Shown: piece after piece, positions 7,501 through 13,538 of the stretch
How positions within the stretch are numbered: position 1 is the stretch's first letter
Layout: every line of letters begins with the position of its first letter
Assembly (NCBI GenBank): GCA_027028805.1
Contig: JALVHX010000067.1
Coordinates: 1 to 15,095, forward strand
Direction of reading: 5' to 3'
DNA: 15,095 bases
DNA from: Desulfurococcales archaeon
Lineage (GTDB): Archaea > Thermoproteota > Thermoprotei_A > Sulfolobales > Desulfurococcaceae
Program-made: the position numbers and the translations under genes
Notes under the pieces: generated by a model
Told to the model about the DNA's origin: nothing
The model's database searches: none
What the model saw: the letters and a program-made list of their open reading frames with translations, nothing else

Positions 7501-8205
7501 CATACGCAGATTGATGAGCCTCTTGGCTTCTACAACAGCTTCGGTTGTGTACCCTAACATATTCAGTATTAGTATGATGTTTTTAGAGCTACTAAGTATA
7601 GAGTCTACGTCATCAGCTATGATGAGATCATAGCGTTTTCCCTGAAATAGTGCCCGCCTTCTTGCGAGAAAGGCGTTTGTGATAATTAGTATATCATAGT
7701 TGTCCTCTTGTATCGCCTTCAATATTTCTTCGCGGGTCTTCTTAGGCTTTGTTGAGTCGTAAAACATTATTATGGGCTTCTTGGCGAGTTTGCGGGTCAT
7801 TTCCAAGAGCTTAGAGGCTATCTGGCGTGCGAGACTAGTTGTTGGGGTGAGGAATAGTGTTCTCCATTTATACTTTGTGTACATGTAGAGGGCATATGTC
7901 ATAAGCAGTGTTGTTTTTCCTATGCCGGTTGGTGCTATGATTCCGGTGTTCTCGCGTGAAAGGAGACGACGAGCCCAAATTACCTGGCTTCCCCAGGGTC
8001 GTTTATTATTCACTTTTGTAAAGAATTCTATAAAATCTTCTAGTTCAGTGTTAAGGGTTTCTAGGAGGGATAGAGCGTTTAAGGTGTATGTGTGTTTATT
8101 GCCTATGGCGCACTTGGCGCACATGCCATAGATCTCTATTTCGCGCGCAGATGCTGATCCCCCGCAGACAGGGCATATTCCCTGATATACTGGTACAACT
8201 GTCAT
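4558..8205 (-). CDS. rgy: Reverse gyrase (helicase-topoisomerase IA fusion)
   Basis: Reverse gyrase uses ATP to add positive supercoils to DNA and is the hallmark enzyme of hyperthermophiles. At 1215 residues it is full length. Visible parts in order: N-terminal zinc finger (Cys11, 14, 29, 32), Gln74 Q-motif, Walker A APTGIGKTT at 91-99, Walker B DDVD at 198-201, SAT at 280-282, helicase motif VI QASGRTSR near 545, Toprim start with Glu624 in VESPTKA, a second zinc finger (Cys703, 706, 716, 719), the metal-binding DPDPE with Asp749, Asp751 and Glu753, and the catalytic tyrosine Tyr946 in ITYHRTDST. All key residues are present and both zinc fingers are intact, so it should be active. The ATG start follows a weak GGGATGATGAC site. 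It is divergent from alba1 and convergent with alba2, which puts supercoiling and chromatin genes side by side. Some crenarchaea carry two reverse gyrases; which copy this is cannot be told here. Confidence 0.97.
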   Translation of the reverse strand: MTVVPVYQGICPVCGGSASAREIEIYGMCAKCAIGNKHTYTLNALSLLETLNTELEDFIEFFTKVNNKRPWGSQVIWARRLLSRENTGIIAPTGIGKTTLLMTYALYMYTKYKWRTLFLTPTTSLARQIASKLLEMTRKLAKKPIIMFYDSTKPKKTREEILKAIQEDNYDILIITNAFLARRRALFQGKRYDLIIADDVDSILSSSKNIILILNMLGYTTEAVVEAKRLINLRMKIMVMRLNNTEGEIYEKILNEYIESERRLKNIIAEKTYGQIIIASATGRARGPYASIMRELLNLDVSGITIYGRDIYDSYILSDINEIIDKIINIVKILGSGGIIYISSRHPLHNIIHANKLAEKISKKTGLVAKNATPSSIRKLVKGEIDLVVGSASYYGMSVRGIDAPERIKYTIFIGTPIFSINLETLITNPQFLYRILLYLRDNNVDVADHLRTISFILRKTTRNELRILAALLRGHIAPDALNNKKLLSFYESLKQIIPIALNKLYRIMEEKKVDQLGTIILYYNNGKHHALIPDIMTYIQASGRTSRLYNGSMTHGLSIIIETPELAPLIKALETKLTFLKSDFSIHPLTFHELRKQKKALETSRKKTSTTKLMFKTVLLIVESPTKARTIASFFGRPARRKIGNITVYETPIIRQNEIIYLNIIATRGHIYDLTTEPGRGYYGVEVEGPDIKPYYNTIKRCRICGHQFTYGDKCPRCGSTDYTDSIEVVNALRKIAAETDEILIATDPDPEGEKIAYDVYNAIKPINNNIYRIELHEITIHEFLKAYDARRKIDLRRVEGQIYRRVLDRLIGFSLSQRLWNIYDKNWLGAGRVQTPVLGWIVKRYQDWRKNRGFRIWLVLGPRAPYARISIFIDNRDDARKLFEEIKKKEFLEYRIIDKKKKIVNPRPPLTTDELLIEAGKQGIPAAMTMKIAQQLFEAGLITYHRTDSTHISGEGISIAKKYIETHYTGELFQPRYWGEQGTHEAIRPTRPWSREDLEKAIAEGALSSTIYLTPLHLKIYDIIFKRFIASQMKPYIGEELSIELDFSKYKVNLTLLTRIISNGWNTVYNIPIYDWIRTMQNNMIKVQKISITKSSTVSLYVQSDIVKLMKERGLGRPSTYASILSSLRRHGYVIESKKRRFLIPTKIGIEVYSTLINSYRELVSEETTRRMEETIDDIIAGRIKTDEAIIEVLSQLIKHGLISDNATPALSI

Positions 8206-8242
8206 GTCATCATCCCTAATTTAGTCATGGGAGCTATAGAGG

Positions 8243-8273
8243 TGGATTAAAAAGCGGGGAGCATATAATACGG
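8243..8273 (-). promoter_or_regulatory. Putative promoter of reverse gyrase
   Basis: On the minus strand CTTTTTAATCC (8254-8244) would start transcription near 8222, about 17 bases before the ATG. GTATTATATGC at 8272-8262 is a second TATA-like candidate. The region is shared back to back with alba1. Confidence 0.45.
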
Positions 8274-8294
8274 TTCACCGCGGGATCACAGTAA

Positions 8295-8307
8295 CGTTTA
8301 TAAATAA
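8295..8307 (+). promoter_or_regulatory. Promoter of alba1
   Basis: CGTTTATAAATAA is a strong archaeal TATA box with start expected near 8327. The leader of about 33 bases contains GAGGGAT at 8347-8353, six bases before the ATG, as a ribosome-binding site. Confidence 0.65.
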
Positions 8308-8359
8308 CCTGTCTCGATTAAGGGAGAGCATAGAAAACAACTATGACGAGGGATAAACC

Positions 8360-8659
8360 ATGTCCGAGGCAACGCCTCAGCCTAGCAACATAGTCCTGGT
8401 AGGAAAGAAGAACGTCATGAACTACGTACTAGCGGTACTCACTCTAATAAACAACAACGTTAAGGAGATAATAGTAAAGGCTAGAGGCAGGGCCATCAGC
8501 AAAGCTGTGGATACTGTCGAGATTGTAAGGAACAGGTTCCTGCCCGGCAAGGTTCAGATCGAGGACATAAAGATAGGCAGCCAGACAGTAACCAGCCCCA
8601 ACGGCCGCGAGACAAGGGTATCCACAATAGAGATAAAGCTAAAGGTAACCGGCGAGTAA
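8360..8659 (+). CDS. alba: DNA/RNA-binding chromatin protein Alba1
   Basis: The 99-residue sequence is very close to Sulfolobus Sso10b (Alba). It has Lys16-Lys17 in the [10 protein letters not shown] loop, whose lysine acetylation state tunes DNA affinity in Sulfolobus, the signature [20 protein letters not shown], Phe60 of the dimer-dimer interface, and the C-terminal beta hairpin [20 protein letters not shown]. It is an abundant nucleoid protein that binds double-stranded DNA and structured RNA as a dimer. The strong TATA box and clean ribosome-binding site fit high expression. It is divergent from reverse gyrase; to my recollection alba is also next to a reverse gyrase gene in Sulfolobus. 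Confidence 0.97.
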   Translation: MSEATPQPSNIVLVGKKNVMNYVLAVLTLINNNVKEIIVKARGRAISKAVDTVEIVRNRFLPGKVQIEDIKIGSQTVTSPNGRETRVSTIEIKLKVTGE

Positions 8660-8702
8660 AATAAGAAAGAAACATAAAAACATTATCAAGTCAACGAGAA
8701 AC

Positions 8703-8710
8703 GCTTTTTC
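8703..8710 (+). terminator. Putative T-tract terminator of alba1
   Basis: GCTTTTTC lies about 45 bases after the alba1 stop in an otherwise A-rich stretch, just before the end of the convergent gene. Archaeal termination at T runs makes it a fair candidate. Confidence 0.4.
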
Positions 8711-8723
8711 TAGGACAACTTTA

Positions 8724-9062
8724 CTAGCCATTCTCGTGTTTTTCGTATTCTGCGACCCGATGTTTATTAGTACATCGTCTACTGTATCTAAGATAGTGTT
8801 CTAAGTACTCGTCCAGAGTATCCTCTAGTCTCCGCGCACGACAGGTCATGTTATGGCATATGATTAGTTTTAGCTTTATAAGCCGTCGTGCTATGTTTAC
8901 AGCTGTTTTATGATTATAACAAAAGATGTTTTTTATATCGTTTATTAGTGTTCCATAATTTATATTATTATCACTATATCTCTTATATAGATAATAATAT
9001 ACAAGAAACTCGCGTTTCTTGAGCCAACGCGCACGCGGCTCGGTAGCCTGGTCGTTCATCAT
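8724..9062 (-). CDS. Small unknown protein, winged-helix-like
   Basis: I do not recognise the family. The 112 residues begin with a basic stretch, then a helix KREFLVYYYLYKRY, a segment YGTLINDIKNIF, and a likely recognition helix KTAVNIARRLIKLKLI; this order resembles a small winged helix-turn-helix DNA-binding domain. The C-terminal third is charged and may be a helical tail. Two Cys (CHNMTC) sit between them. It is the second gene of an operon with the 114-aa gene 34 bases upstream. Its only usable starts are the tandem ATGs at 9062 and 9059, with only a weak AGGG upstream. These ATGs are also box C' of a guide RNA candidate (9035-9097), so translation and RNA processing may compete. The middle is more A+T-rich than the ends. 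Confidence 0.65.
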   Translation of the reverse strand: MMNDQATEPRARWLKKREFLVYYYLYKRYSDNNINYGTLINDIKNIFCYNHKTAVNIARRLIKLKLIICHNMTCRARRLEDTLDEYLEHYLRYSRRCTNKHRVAEYEKHENG

Positions 9063-9097
9063 GGTATTTCAGCCCTTACAAGCGTCATCATCGCCGC
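9035..9097 (-). ncRNA. C/D box small guide RNA embedded in a stop/start junction
   Basis: On the minus strand, in order: box C ATGATGA (9091-9085), a 12-base guide (9084-9073), box D' CTGA (9072-9069), a 6-base spacer, box C' ATGATGA (9062-9056), a second 12-base guide (9055-9044) and box D CCGA (9043-9040). Three of the four boxes are perfect. The flanks GCGGC (9097-9093) and GCCGC (9039-9035) pair fully, leaving one base before box C unpaired, as the kink-turn bound by L7Ae requires. It starts at the last base of the TAG stop of the 114-aa gene and runs into the 112-aa gene. Predicted targets contain CCCUUACAAGCG and UAGCCUGGUCGU; the latter resembles the A14-G15...G18-G19-U20 D-loop of many archaeal tRNAs, so a tRNA target is conceivable. 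By the five-base rule the methylated bases would be the second U of CCCUU and the second C of UAGCC. No own promoter is evident, so release from the operon transcript is likely. Confidence 0.7.
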
Positions 9098-9441
9098 TAC
9101 TCTTCATTGTCTTCGTAGAGCTCTATAATAATCCTGGCCTTCACCTTATCGTGTTTGAAAGGCGGCGCATTTTCTCCCAGGTCTACTGCAAAGACAACCG
9201 TGTTACCCATGTCGTCGTTGAACCGTATCTCCGCCATAAACCTTTTCTTAGGCCCTTCTTCAAGTGATTTGAGCAGCGCTGAATAAATCCTTGATATAGC
9301 CATTTGTAAGGACACAGGGTTAGAGAGGTCTTGGGGTGTCAGCTTCACCATTGTGAGTTCTTTTAAAACCTCGCCTATACGGGCTTCCCCTTCCTTCACA
9401 ATGATCTTGCGTACGCTGTCGGAAGACTCGAGGCGCGCCAT
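9097..9441 (-). CDS. Small unknown acidic protein, 114 residues
   Basis: I do not recognise the family. The first half looks helical (VRKIIVKEGEARIGEVLKEL, then SLQMAISRIYSALLKSLEEG); the second half forms strands (RFMAEIRFNDD, NTVVFAVDLG, KARIIIELYED) and ends in acidic residues. There is no membrane segment or signal peptide, so it is cytosolic. The ATG follows GGTG by eight bases. A TATA-like GGTTATTAAC at 9471-9480 predicts a leader of under ten bases. It is the first gene of an operon with the 112-aa protein, and its stop codon adjoins the guide RNA candidate. Confidence 0.8.
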   Translation of the reverse strand: MARLESSDSVRKIIVKEGEARIGEVLKELTMVKLTPQDLSNPVSLQMAISRIYSALLKSLEEGPKKRFMAEIRFNDDMGNTVVFAVDLGENAPPFKHDKVKARIIIELYEDNEE

Positions 9442-9469
9442 ATCTATGCACCACGCGGGTTTAGATGCT

Positions 9470-9480
9470 TGTTAATAACC
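9470..9480 (-). promoter_or_regulatory. Putative TATA box of the 114-aa gene operon
   Basis: GGTTATTAACA on the minus strand places the start of transcription near 9449, about eight bases before the ATG at 9441. Confidence 0.45.
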
Positions 9481-9508
9481 ATGCTATTCCTACTTAGGTC
9501 GAGTTGTT

Positions 9509-9520
9509 AAGCGTTTTTAG
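9509..9520 (+). promoter_or_regulatory. Putative TATA box of the 224-aa gene
   Basis: AAGCGTTTTTAG on the plus strand predicts transcription from about 9541. This would make ATG 9539 essentially leaderless or favour the in-frame ATG at 9563, which has AGGGGG eight bases upstream. Confidence 0.35.
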
Positions 9521-9538
9521 GGTAACGAATGAGAATTA

Positions 9539-10213
9539 ATGAGAAGCCAGGGGGTTTCATCGATGCCGGCTATTCGTGAGGGTATTCTAGTGTCGTGGGG
9601 AAAATTCCTGGATGAGATCTCGGCGGGATGTAATACACAGCTTGGTGGCTTGATAAGACAGGCCCACGTTATGTATAGGTTATTAGAACCAGCCGTAGTA
9701 TATGCTTACTTACCAAGTTACAAGAAAGTGTTTCGCATAGTAGCTGGTGTAAATGATATAGTAATACCTAGTTCCAACAACGTAACGGAAGTTAGCCTGC
9801 CTCTACCCTATATTGCACGTCCCTTCTGGGCTCAGGCGCGTATCTATGATAGAAAGATTCTTTTAGATATATGTAGTAATAATATAGTTAGTTACGTGGA
9901 TACGGATAAGAAAATAAAATTAAACAAAATAAACATAACTGATAAATATACATATATTCAGACTTATAATCATCCTATAGTTTCTGGAATTATAAGTAAT
10001 TATTATATAGGAATGAATGATATTTATAATCGTATTAATAGGGTTATGAGCAAATCAATCCATGATATATTATCATTTATATATTTTTATAGAAAAAATA
10101 TAGTTATTCCTAATGTGATAATGAAAAATGGTGATATTATTATTAATTATATTTTTATTGACGATGTGATAAGAAAAATACTTATCTCCGCTACCTTGTG
10201 GTTAACCCGTTGA
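9539..10213 (+). CDS. Unrecognised protein, 224 residues, A+T-rich 3' half
   Basis: I do not recognise the family. The first 110 residues have normal composition (EGILVSWGKFLDE, then QAHVMYRLLEPAVVYAYLPSYKK and a predicted strand-rich segment VFRIVAGVNDIVIP). The last 100 residues are dominated by Ile, Asn, Lys and Tyr, and the DNA falls from 34 of 60 G+C at 9541-9600 to 10 of 60 at 10081-10140. No membrane segment is clear, although the tail is hydrophobic. Starts at 9539 or 9563 (MPAIREG) are both possible; the latter has AGGGGG upstream. The gene converges on the XPB helicase and their coding ends overlap by 12 bases. The composition break could mark relaxed selection on the tail or a fusion. 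Confidence 0.7.
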   Translation: MRSQGVSSMPAIREGILVSWGKFLDEISAGCNTQLGGLIRQAHVMYRLLEPAVVYAYLPSYKKVFRIVAGVNDIVIPSSNNVTEVSLPLPYIARPFWAQARIYDRKILLDICSNNIVSYVDTDKKIKLNKINITDKYTYIQTYNHPIVSGIISNYYIGMNDIYNRINRVMSKSIHDILSFIYFYRKNIVIPNVIMKNGDIIINYIFIDDVIRKILISATLWLTR

Positions 10214-11896
10214 TAGGCTTGGTTTTCTTTTCCGTTTGCGTGCCTGATATTCTTCGGGTGTATCTTTTAATATTATTTCATAGAGTATTGCTTGTTTTCC
10301 CGGTTTTGGACGTAGAAGTCTTCCTAGGCGTTGAATAAATTGTCTTCTCGAACCGGTTCCCGATACGATGATTCCTATATTTACATCTGGTATGTCTATT
10401 CCTTCGTCGCCGATAGTTGTTACTACGAGGACTCCGCTTTTTGTGTTTTTGAATTTATTAAGGATTAGTTGTCGTTTTTCCGCGGGCATTTCTCCGATAA
10501 GAAGATAGGCGTTTAGTTTTTTTGCTATTTCCTTTGCTTGTTCAACATATTGTGTAAATATTATTATCTTGTTTCCTTTATTCAGCTCTTTTAGCGCTAT
10601 TTCGGCGGCTTTCTCTATCTTTGTCTTTGAGCGGGCTAGTAGCATTTTCATCTTGCCATGCAGCTTTAGAGCTATCTGCGCAGCTGTGTCTCCATGCTTA
10701 GCGGCCTCAAGTATTTCGGCGAATTTGCGGCCCTTCGCATATTTTCTGTAGAGGTCGCGTAGCTTTATATACTCCCTCATTTCACTGGTGGCCATTTTTA
10801 TTTTCACGAGCTCTATTCTATATGGAGCTAGATAGCCCATGCGGACAAGTTCTTCTGCGCTTCTATGATATATTATTCCTCCTAATAGGGGGAACAGCTC
10901 TGTGTGTTTACCGTCTTCCCTGATAACTGTTGCTGAGAGCCCGAGTCTCATTGGAGCGGTGCTATATAACGCTATTTTCCTGAACTTTTCTGCAGGCAGG
11001 TGATGGCATTCATCTACAACTAGGAGATCATAGTAGAGGCCTAGTTCATCTATATAACGGAATCCTGACTGATATGTTGTTATAGTTATTTTGTTGAGTC
11101 TTTTCTCTCCTGAATAGAATACACCTATCATATTGGAAGGTAGATTTGTATATTTTAGTATCATTTCTCTCCATTGGAACATCTGTTCTTTAGTGAACGT
11201 TACTATTAGTGTTTTTCTGCGCGCCATAACTATAGCGGCGATCGCGACTATGGTTTTACCGGCCCCCGTGGGTAGCGCTATTATTCCTTTATAATTGTTC
11301 TTTGCCCAGGCATCCAGAGCCTCTTTTTGGTAGCTACGTAGCTCTATTCCCACTAGTTCAGCATTATAGTTAAGTGGTTTTTCGCGCAACACGCCAGTCT
11401 CATCGCGTATGAGTATGCTACTAGACGATCTTATCTTCTCTATAAAGAGAGTTAGAAAATATGGTTTAAATAATACATGAAGGCCTTCGTGGCTTTTTCC
11501 CCGTATGCGTGCGGCGGAGGCTCGAAGAGCATTGCGCAGTTCTTCTCTATATGTACTATACGTGCTCCAGGGGATTATTACTAGGAACTCGCTTGTATAT
11601 GGATCGCGCCGGATTACCACTGTTTTTTCTTTATTTTTCATCTCTTCAACGAGTTTGTCAAGGTCTCCTATTACTTCAAGATTATAACTATTTATTATAG
11701 ACACTATATCGTCGGCTGAATAGCCATTTCGCTGTGCGCGCTTTATATCTAGAATAAAGACCGAGCCAACGCCGCGGATATAGCCTTTATAACGCGCAAA
11801 ACCTAGTATTTCTCTAAATTCTTCATCGCTAAGCCATCGTTTAGCTATTAAGCGTATTTCATTTAGTGAACCGACGCCGTTATTCTCGGTCGCCAT
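10202..11896 (-). CDS. xpb: XPB/ERCC3-type DNA repair helicase (superfamily 2)
   Basis: This is a 3'-5' DNA-unwinding ATPase related to XPB of TFIIH, thought to open DNA in archaeal repair. Motifs: SYQKEAL Q-like motif near 188, Walker A PTGAGKT at 209-215, DECHH from 295, SAT at 321-323, the RED motif specific to XPB at 326-328 (IREDGK), GDEGIDIPD near 496-504, and QRLGRLLRP at 522-530. The basic tail QARKRKRKP resembles Archaeoglobus XPB. At 564 residues it is about 100 longer than the shortest archaeal XPBs because of an N-terminal region of some 180 residues before the helicase core; part of this is probably the damage-recognition domain, the rest is family-specific. The ATG lies inside the upstream 161-aa gene (17-base overlap), with GGAGGAATG about eleven bases before it, so the two are co-translated. 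The nuclease Bax1, which often neighbours archaeal XPB, is not seen. Confidence 0.93.
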   Translation of the reverse strand: MATENNGVGSLNEIRLIAKRWLSDEEFREILGFARYKGYIRGVGSVFILDIKRAQRNGYSADDIVSIINSYNLEVIGDLDKLVEEMKNKEKTVVIRRDPYTSEFLVIIPWSTYSTYREELRNALRASAARIRGKSHEGLHVLFKPYFLTLFIEKIRSSSSILIRDETGVLREKPLNYNAELVGIELRSYQKEALDAWAKNNYKGIIALPTGAGKTIVAIAAIVMARRKTLIVTFTKEQMFQWREMILKYTNLPSNMIGVFYSGEKRLNKITITTYQSGFRYIDELGLYYDLLVVDECHHLPAEKFRKIALYSTAPMRLGLSATVIREDGKHTELFPLLGGIIYHRSAEELVRMGYLAPYRIELVKIKMATSEMREYIKLRDLYRKYAKGRKFAEILEAAKHGDTAAQIALKLHGKMKMLLARSKTKIEKAAEIALKELNKGNKIIIFTQYVEQAKEIAKKLNAYLLIGEMPAEKRQLILNKFKNTKSGVLVVTTIGDEGIDIPDVNIGIIVSGTGSRRQFIQRLGRLLRPKPGKQAILYEIILKDTPEEYQARKRKRKPSLSTG

Positions 11897-12365
11897 TTTG
11901 TAGGCATTCCTCCGTATCTATTGGTAATGCTGTATTGTCTATCAGGGAGTATTCAAGACCTATGCATTGCATCTTGTGTGAAAATATCTTCTTCATAAAT
12001 AGAAGGGCTGGCTTTATAGAATGAAGTATATAGAAATATGCATATCCTTGTTCATATGAAATCGTATCAGATAATTTAAATATATATTCTAGATCCTTAT
12101 CAAGTACATAATCCTTGTTTACTATAAAAACTATAAAACATTTCTTATAATATTCTATTTTAGTCCTATCCATTAGAATATAATAAACAATACATCCATG
12201 TATTTTTCTCTCGGAATTTATGCAACAATACCCTATATAATTATATCCGTTGAAATACGCATCATTTACCGACGCTAATACAAGCTGATCGATCATATCC
12301 AGGGTTTTGTCATCCAGTATTCCTGAAAAAACCAGTCTCAGGTCGTCGACGAGGGATGAAGGCAC
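11880..12365 (-). CDS. Unknown 161-aa protein coupled to XPB
   Basis: I do not recognise the family. The protein opens with a helical stretch (SSLVDDLRLVFSGILDDKTLDMIDQLVLA), then strands rich in Ile, Tyr and Phe with several Cys (GYCCINSERK), and a mixed C-terminal part ending in an acidic tail. It lacks the length and motifs expected of the XPB partner nuclease Bax1. The GTG start at 12365 has GGTGACC about six bases upstream. Its last 17 bases overlap the XPB gene, implying translational coupling and a shared role or at least shared dosage. A TATA-like GGTTTTAAG at 12408-12416 predicts a leader of about 23 bases. Confidence 0.75.
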   Translation of the reverse strand: MPSSLVDDLRLVFSGILDDKTLDMIDQLVLASVNDAYFNGYNYIGYCCINSERKIHGCIVYYILMDRTKIEYYKKCFIVFIVNKDYVLDKDLEYIFKLSDTISYEQGYAYFYILHSIKPALLFMKKIFSHKMQCIGLEYSLIDNTALPIDTEECLQNGDRE

Positions 12366-12407
12366 GGCGGGTCACCGCGTGGGTTTATCATCATTTACTT
12401 CTCAGCA

Positions 12408-12417
12408 CTTAAAACCA
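12408..12417 (-). promoter_or_regulatory. Putative TATA box of the 161-aa/XPB operon
   Basis: GGTTTTAAGT on the minus strand would start transcription near 12388, some 23 bases before the GTG at 12365. Confidence 0.45.
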
Positions 12418-12523
12418 CGTTCATCCCCTACAGTGTTGTGTGTTCCTTTTAGAACTAAGGGGTTTTAAAGAATCTTATATAGGTGGTGATGTAATTGCTT
12501 ATTGGCGTAGTTTCGTGGGTTGT

Positions 12524-13318
12524 TTATGGTAGCTTTAGTAGAGAATTTATTGGTCGACCCACCATGTTTATCCATCCCCGGCCTATTGTTATTAATGCGT
12601 AGACGGCAATTGCGTTTGCCCGTGCCTTTTCAAGTATATCCAGAATAGCTCTTAGTGTTCTTCCGCTGAATACGATGTCCGTTATTACTAATAAACTGTC
12701 TTTAGGAGTTAGTAGATCCTTGTCTATATATAAAGAAGAAGTCTCTATGTATGGCCGTACTATGATGCCTTCGTAGTAATTAGTTCCGGGGTATCTGCGG
12801 GTCTTGGTGACAATTATTTTTACGTTGTGTTCCTCTGCTATATGCGAGGCTATCGCTGTGAGAAGAGGGTTTGAGACCAGGATACCGGTGGGTTCGAGAT
12901 CCAGTGTTTCTATTAATATGTATGTTGATAGGAGCTTGTTTAGGCTAGGGTTTTTCACTATTCTTGATGTGTCTATTGGATTGTCGGCTATGAGTCTTAT
13001 TTCGCTCGATAAAATATTTCTAAAGTTTATTGATGATAAAATAGTGGCTACGATTCGTTCGGCTTGTTCGTATTTAGGTATTATGTTGCCGCGGGTGTAT
13101 CTGCATAATATAGATGTGGGGATATTGGTTATGGCTGATATGGATTTGTACCCAGTATATTTCTTTATTGCACGTAAAAGCTCTATAGAGAGAAGCCTGA
13201 GACGGGTTGTTCTGTATTTGTTTTTGCTGTAATAACGTCTTATTTTATCAATATATACCCGGATTCTTTCCTCGCTAGGTGTATGTAGTATAGGTATGCC
13301 TTTACCCCGGGAGTACAT
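12524..13318 (-). CDS. HTH-phosphoribosyltransferase transcription regulator, GfcR-like
   Basis: Residues about 40-100 hold a helix-turn-helix of the Cro/XRE kind (SISAITNIPTSILCRYTRGN, then a helix from YEQAERIV). Residues about 130-255 form a type I phosphoribosyltransferase fold: GILVSNPLLTAIASHIA, then TKTRRYPGTNYYEG as the flexible hood region, and the PRPP-binding loop VITDIVFSGRTLR at 211-223. This two-domain plan is that of archaeal GfcR/PyrE-like regulators; GfcR controls sugar breakdown genes in haloarchaea. The PRPP loop has TD in place of the usual acidic pair and SGR for TGG, so ligand binding without catalysis is plausible. It probably senses PRPP or a nucleotide; targets are unknown. 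The ATG at 13318 is preceded by a weak GGAATG. The divergent neighbour is an AbrB-ACT regulator. Confidence 0.8.
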   Translation of the reverse strand: MYSRGKGIPILHTPSEERIRVYIDKIRRYYSKNKYRTTRLRLLSIELLRAIKKYTGYKSISAITNIPTSILCRYTRGNIIPKYEQAERIVATILSSINFRNILSSEIRLIADNPIDTSRIVKNPSLNKLLSTYILIETLDLEPTGILVSNPLLTAIASHIAEEHNVKIIVTKTRRYPGTNYYEGIIVRPYIETSSLYIDKDLLTPKDSLLVITDIVFSGRTLRAILDILEKARANAIAVYALITIGRGWINMVGRPINSLLKLP

Positions 13319-13380
13319 GGCTGCATTCCATCGTTATTGTCTCTTTGGCCGTATTCAAGGCTATTTCATCACTTATTGAA

Positions 13381-13426
13381 AGTTATTTAAGAATTATCGT
13401 TAATTATCTCCGGCATTTATATATTC
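13381..13426 (-). promoter_or_regulatory. Putative promoter region of the HTH-PRTase gene
   Basis: Two minus-strand TATA-like boxes occur: TTAAATAACT (13390-13381) and the stronger GAATATATAAATG (13426-13414). They imply leaders of roughly 40 or 75 bases. Which one is used cannot be told. Confidence 0.35.
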
Positions 13427-13489
13427 CAAGAGTAGTGATCGTTTTGCGTGGGATAGAGGTAGGATATTATTATTTAATATCGTGTGTCT

Positions 13490-13501
13490 GACTTAAAATA
13501 A
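13490..13501 (+). promoter_or_regulatory. Putative TATA box of the AbrB-ACT gene
   Basis: GACTTAAAATAA on the plus strand predicts transcription from about 13521, leaving a leader of about 18 bases that carries the GGGTG ribosome-binding site. Confidence 0.5.
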
Positions 13502-13538
13502 ACACAGGTGTTTAGGCTATAGGACGCGGGTGTCTGTT

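Noticed and set aside
8343..8393. Short overlapping frame starting at ATG 8343 in the alba1 leader
   Set aside because: It encodes 16 residues, has no ribosome-binding site of its own and shares bases with that of alba1. A chance ATG is more likely than a regulatory frame.
12388..12417. Possible third C/D box RNA (ATGATGA preceded by CTGA on the minus strand)
   Set aside because: The D'-C' spacer is seven bases, the first guide would be 15 bases, the last box is GTGA, and the flanks do not pair. The same bases serve as promoter and ribosome-binding site of the 161-aa gene.
12494..12601. Plus-strand 35-codon frame starting at TTG after GGTGGTGATG
   Set aside because: The ribosome-binding-like site is good, but the upstream TATA-like box would start transcription after it, and most of the frame is antisense to the end of the HTH-PRTase gene.
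12885..12905. tRNA T-arm-like GGTTCGAGATCC
   Set aside because: The stem bases do not pair, no D or anticodon arm is nearby, and it lies within the HTH-PRTase coding region in frame.
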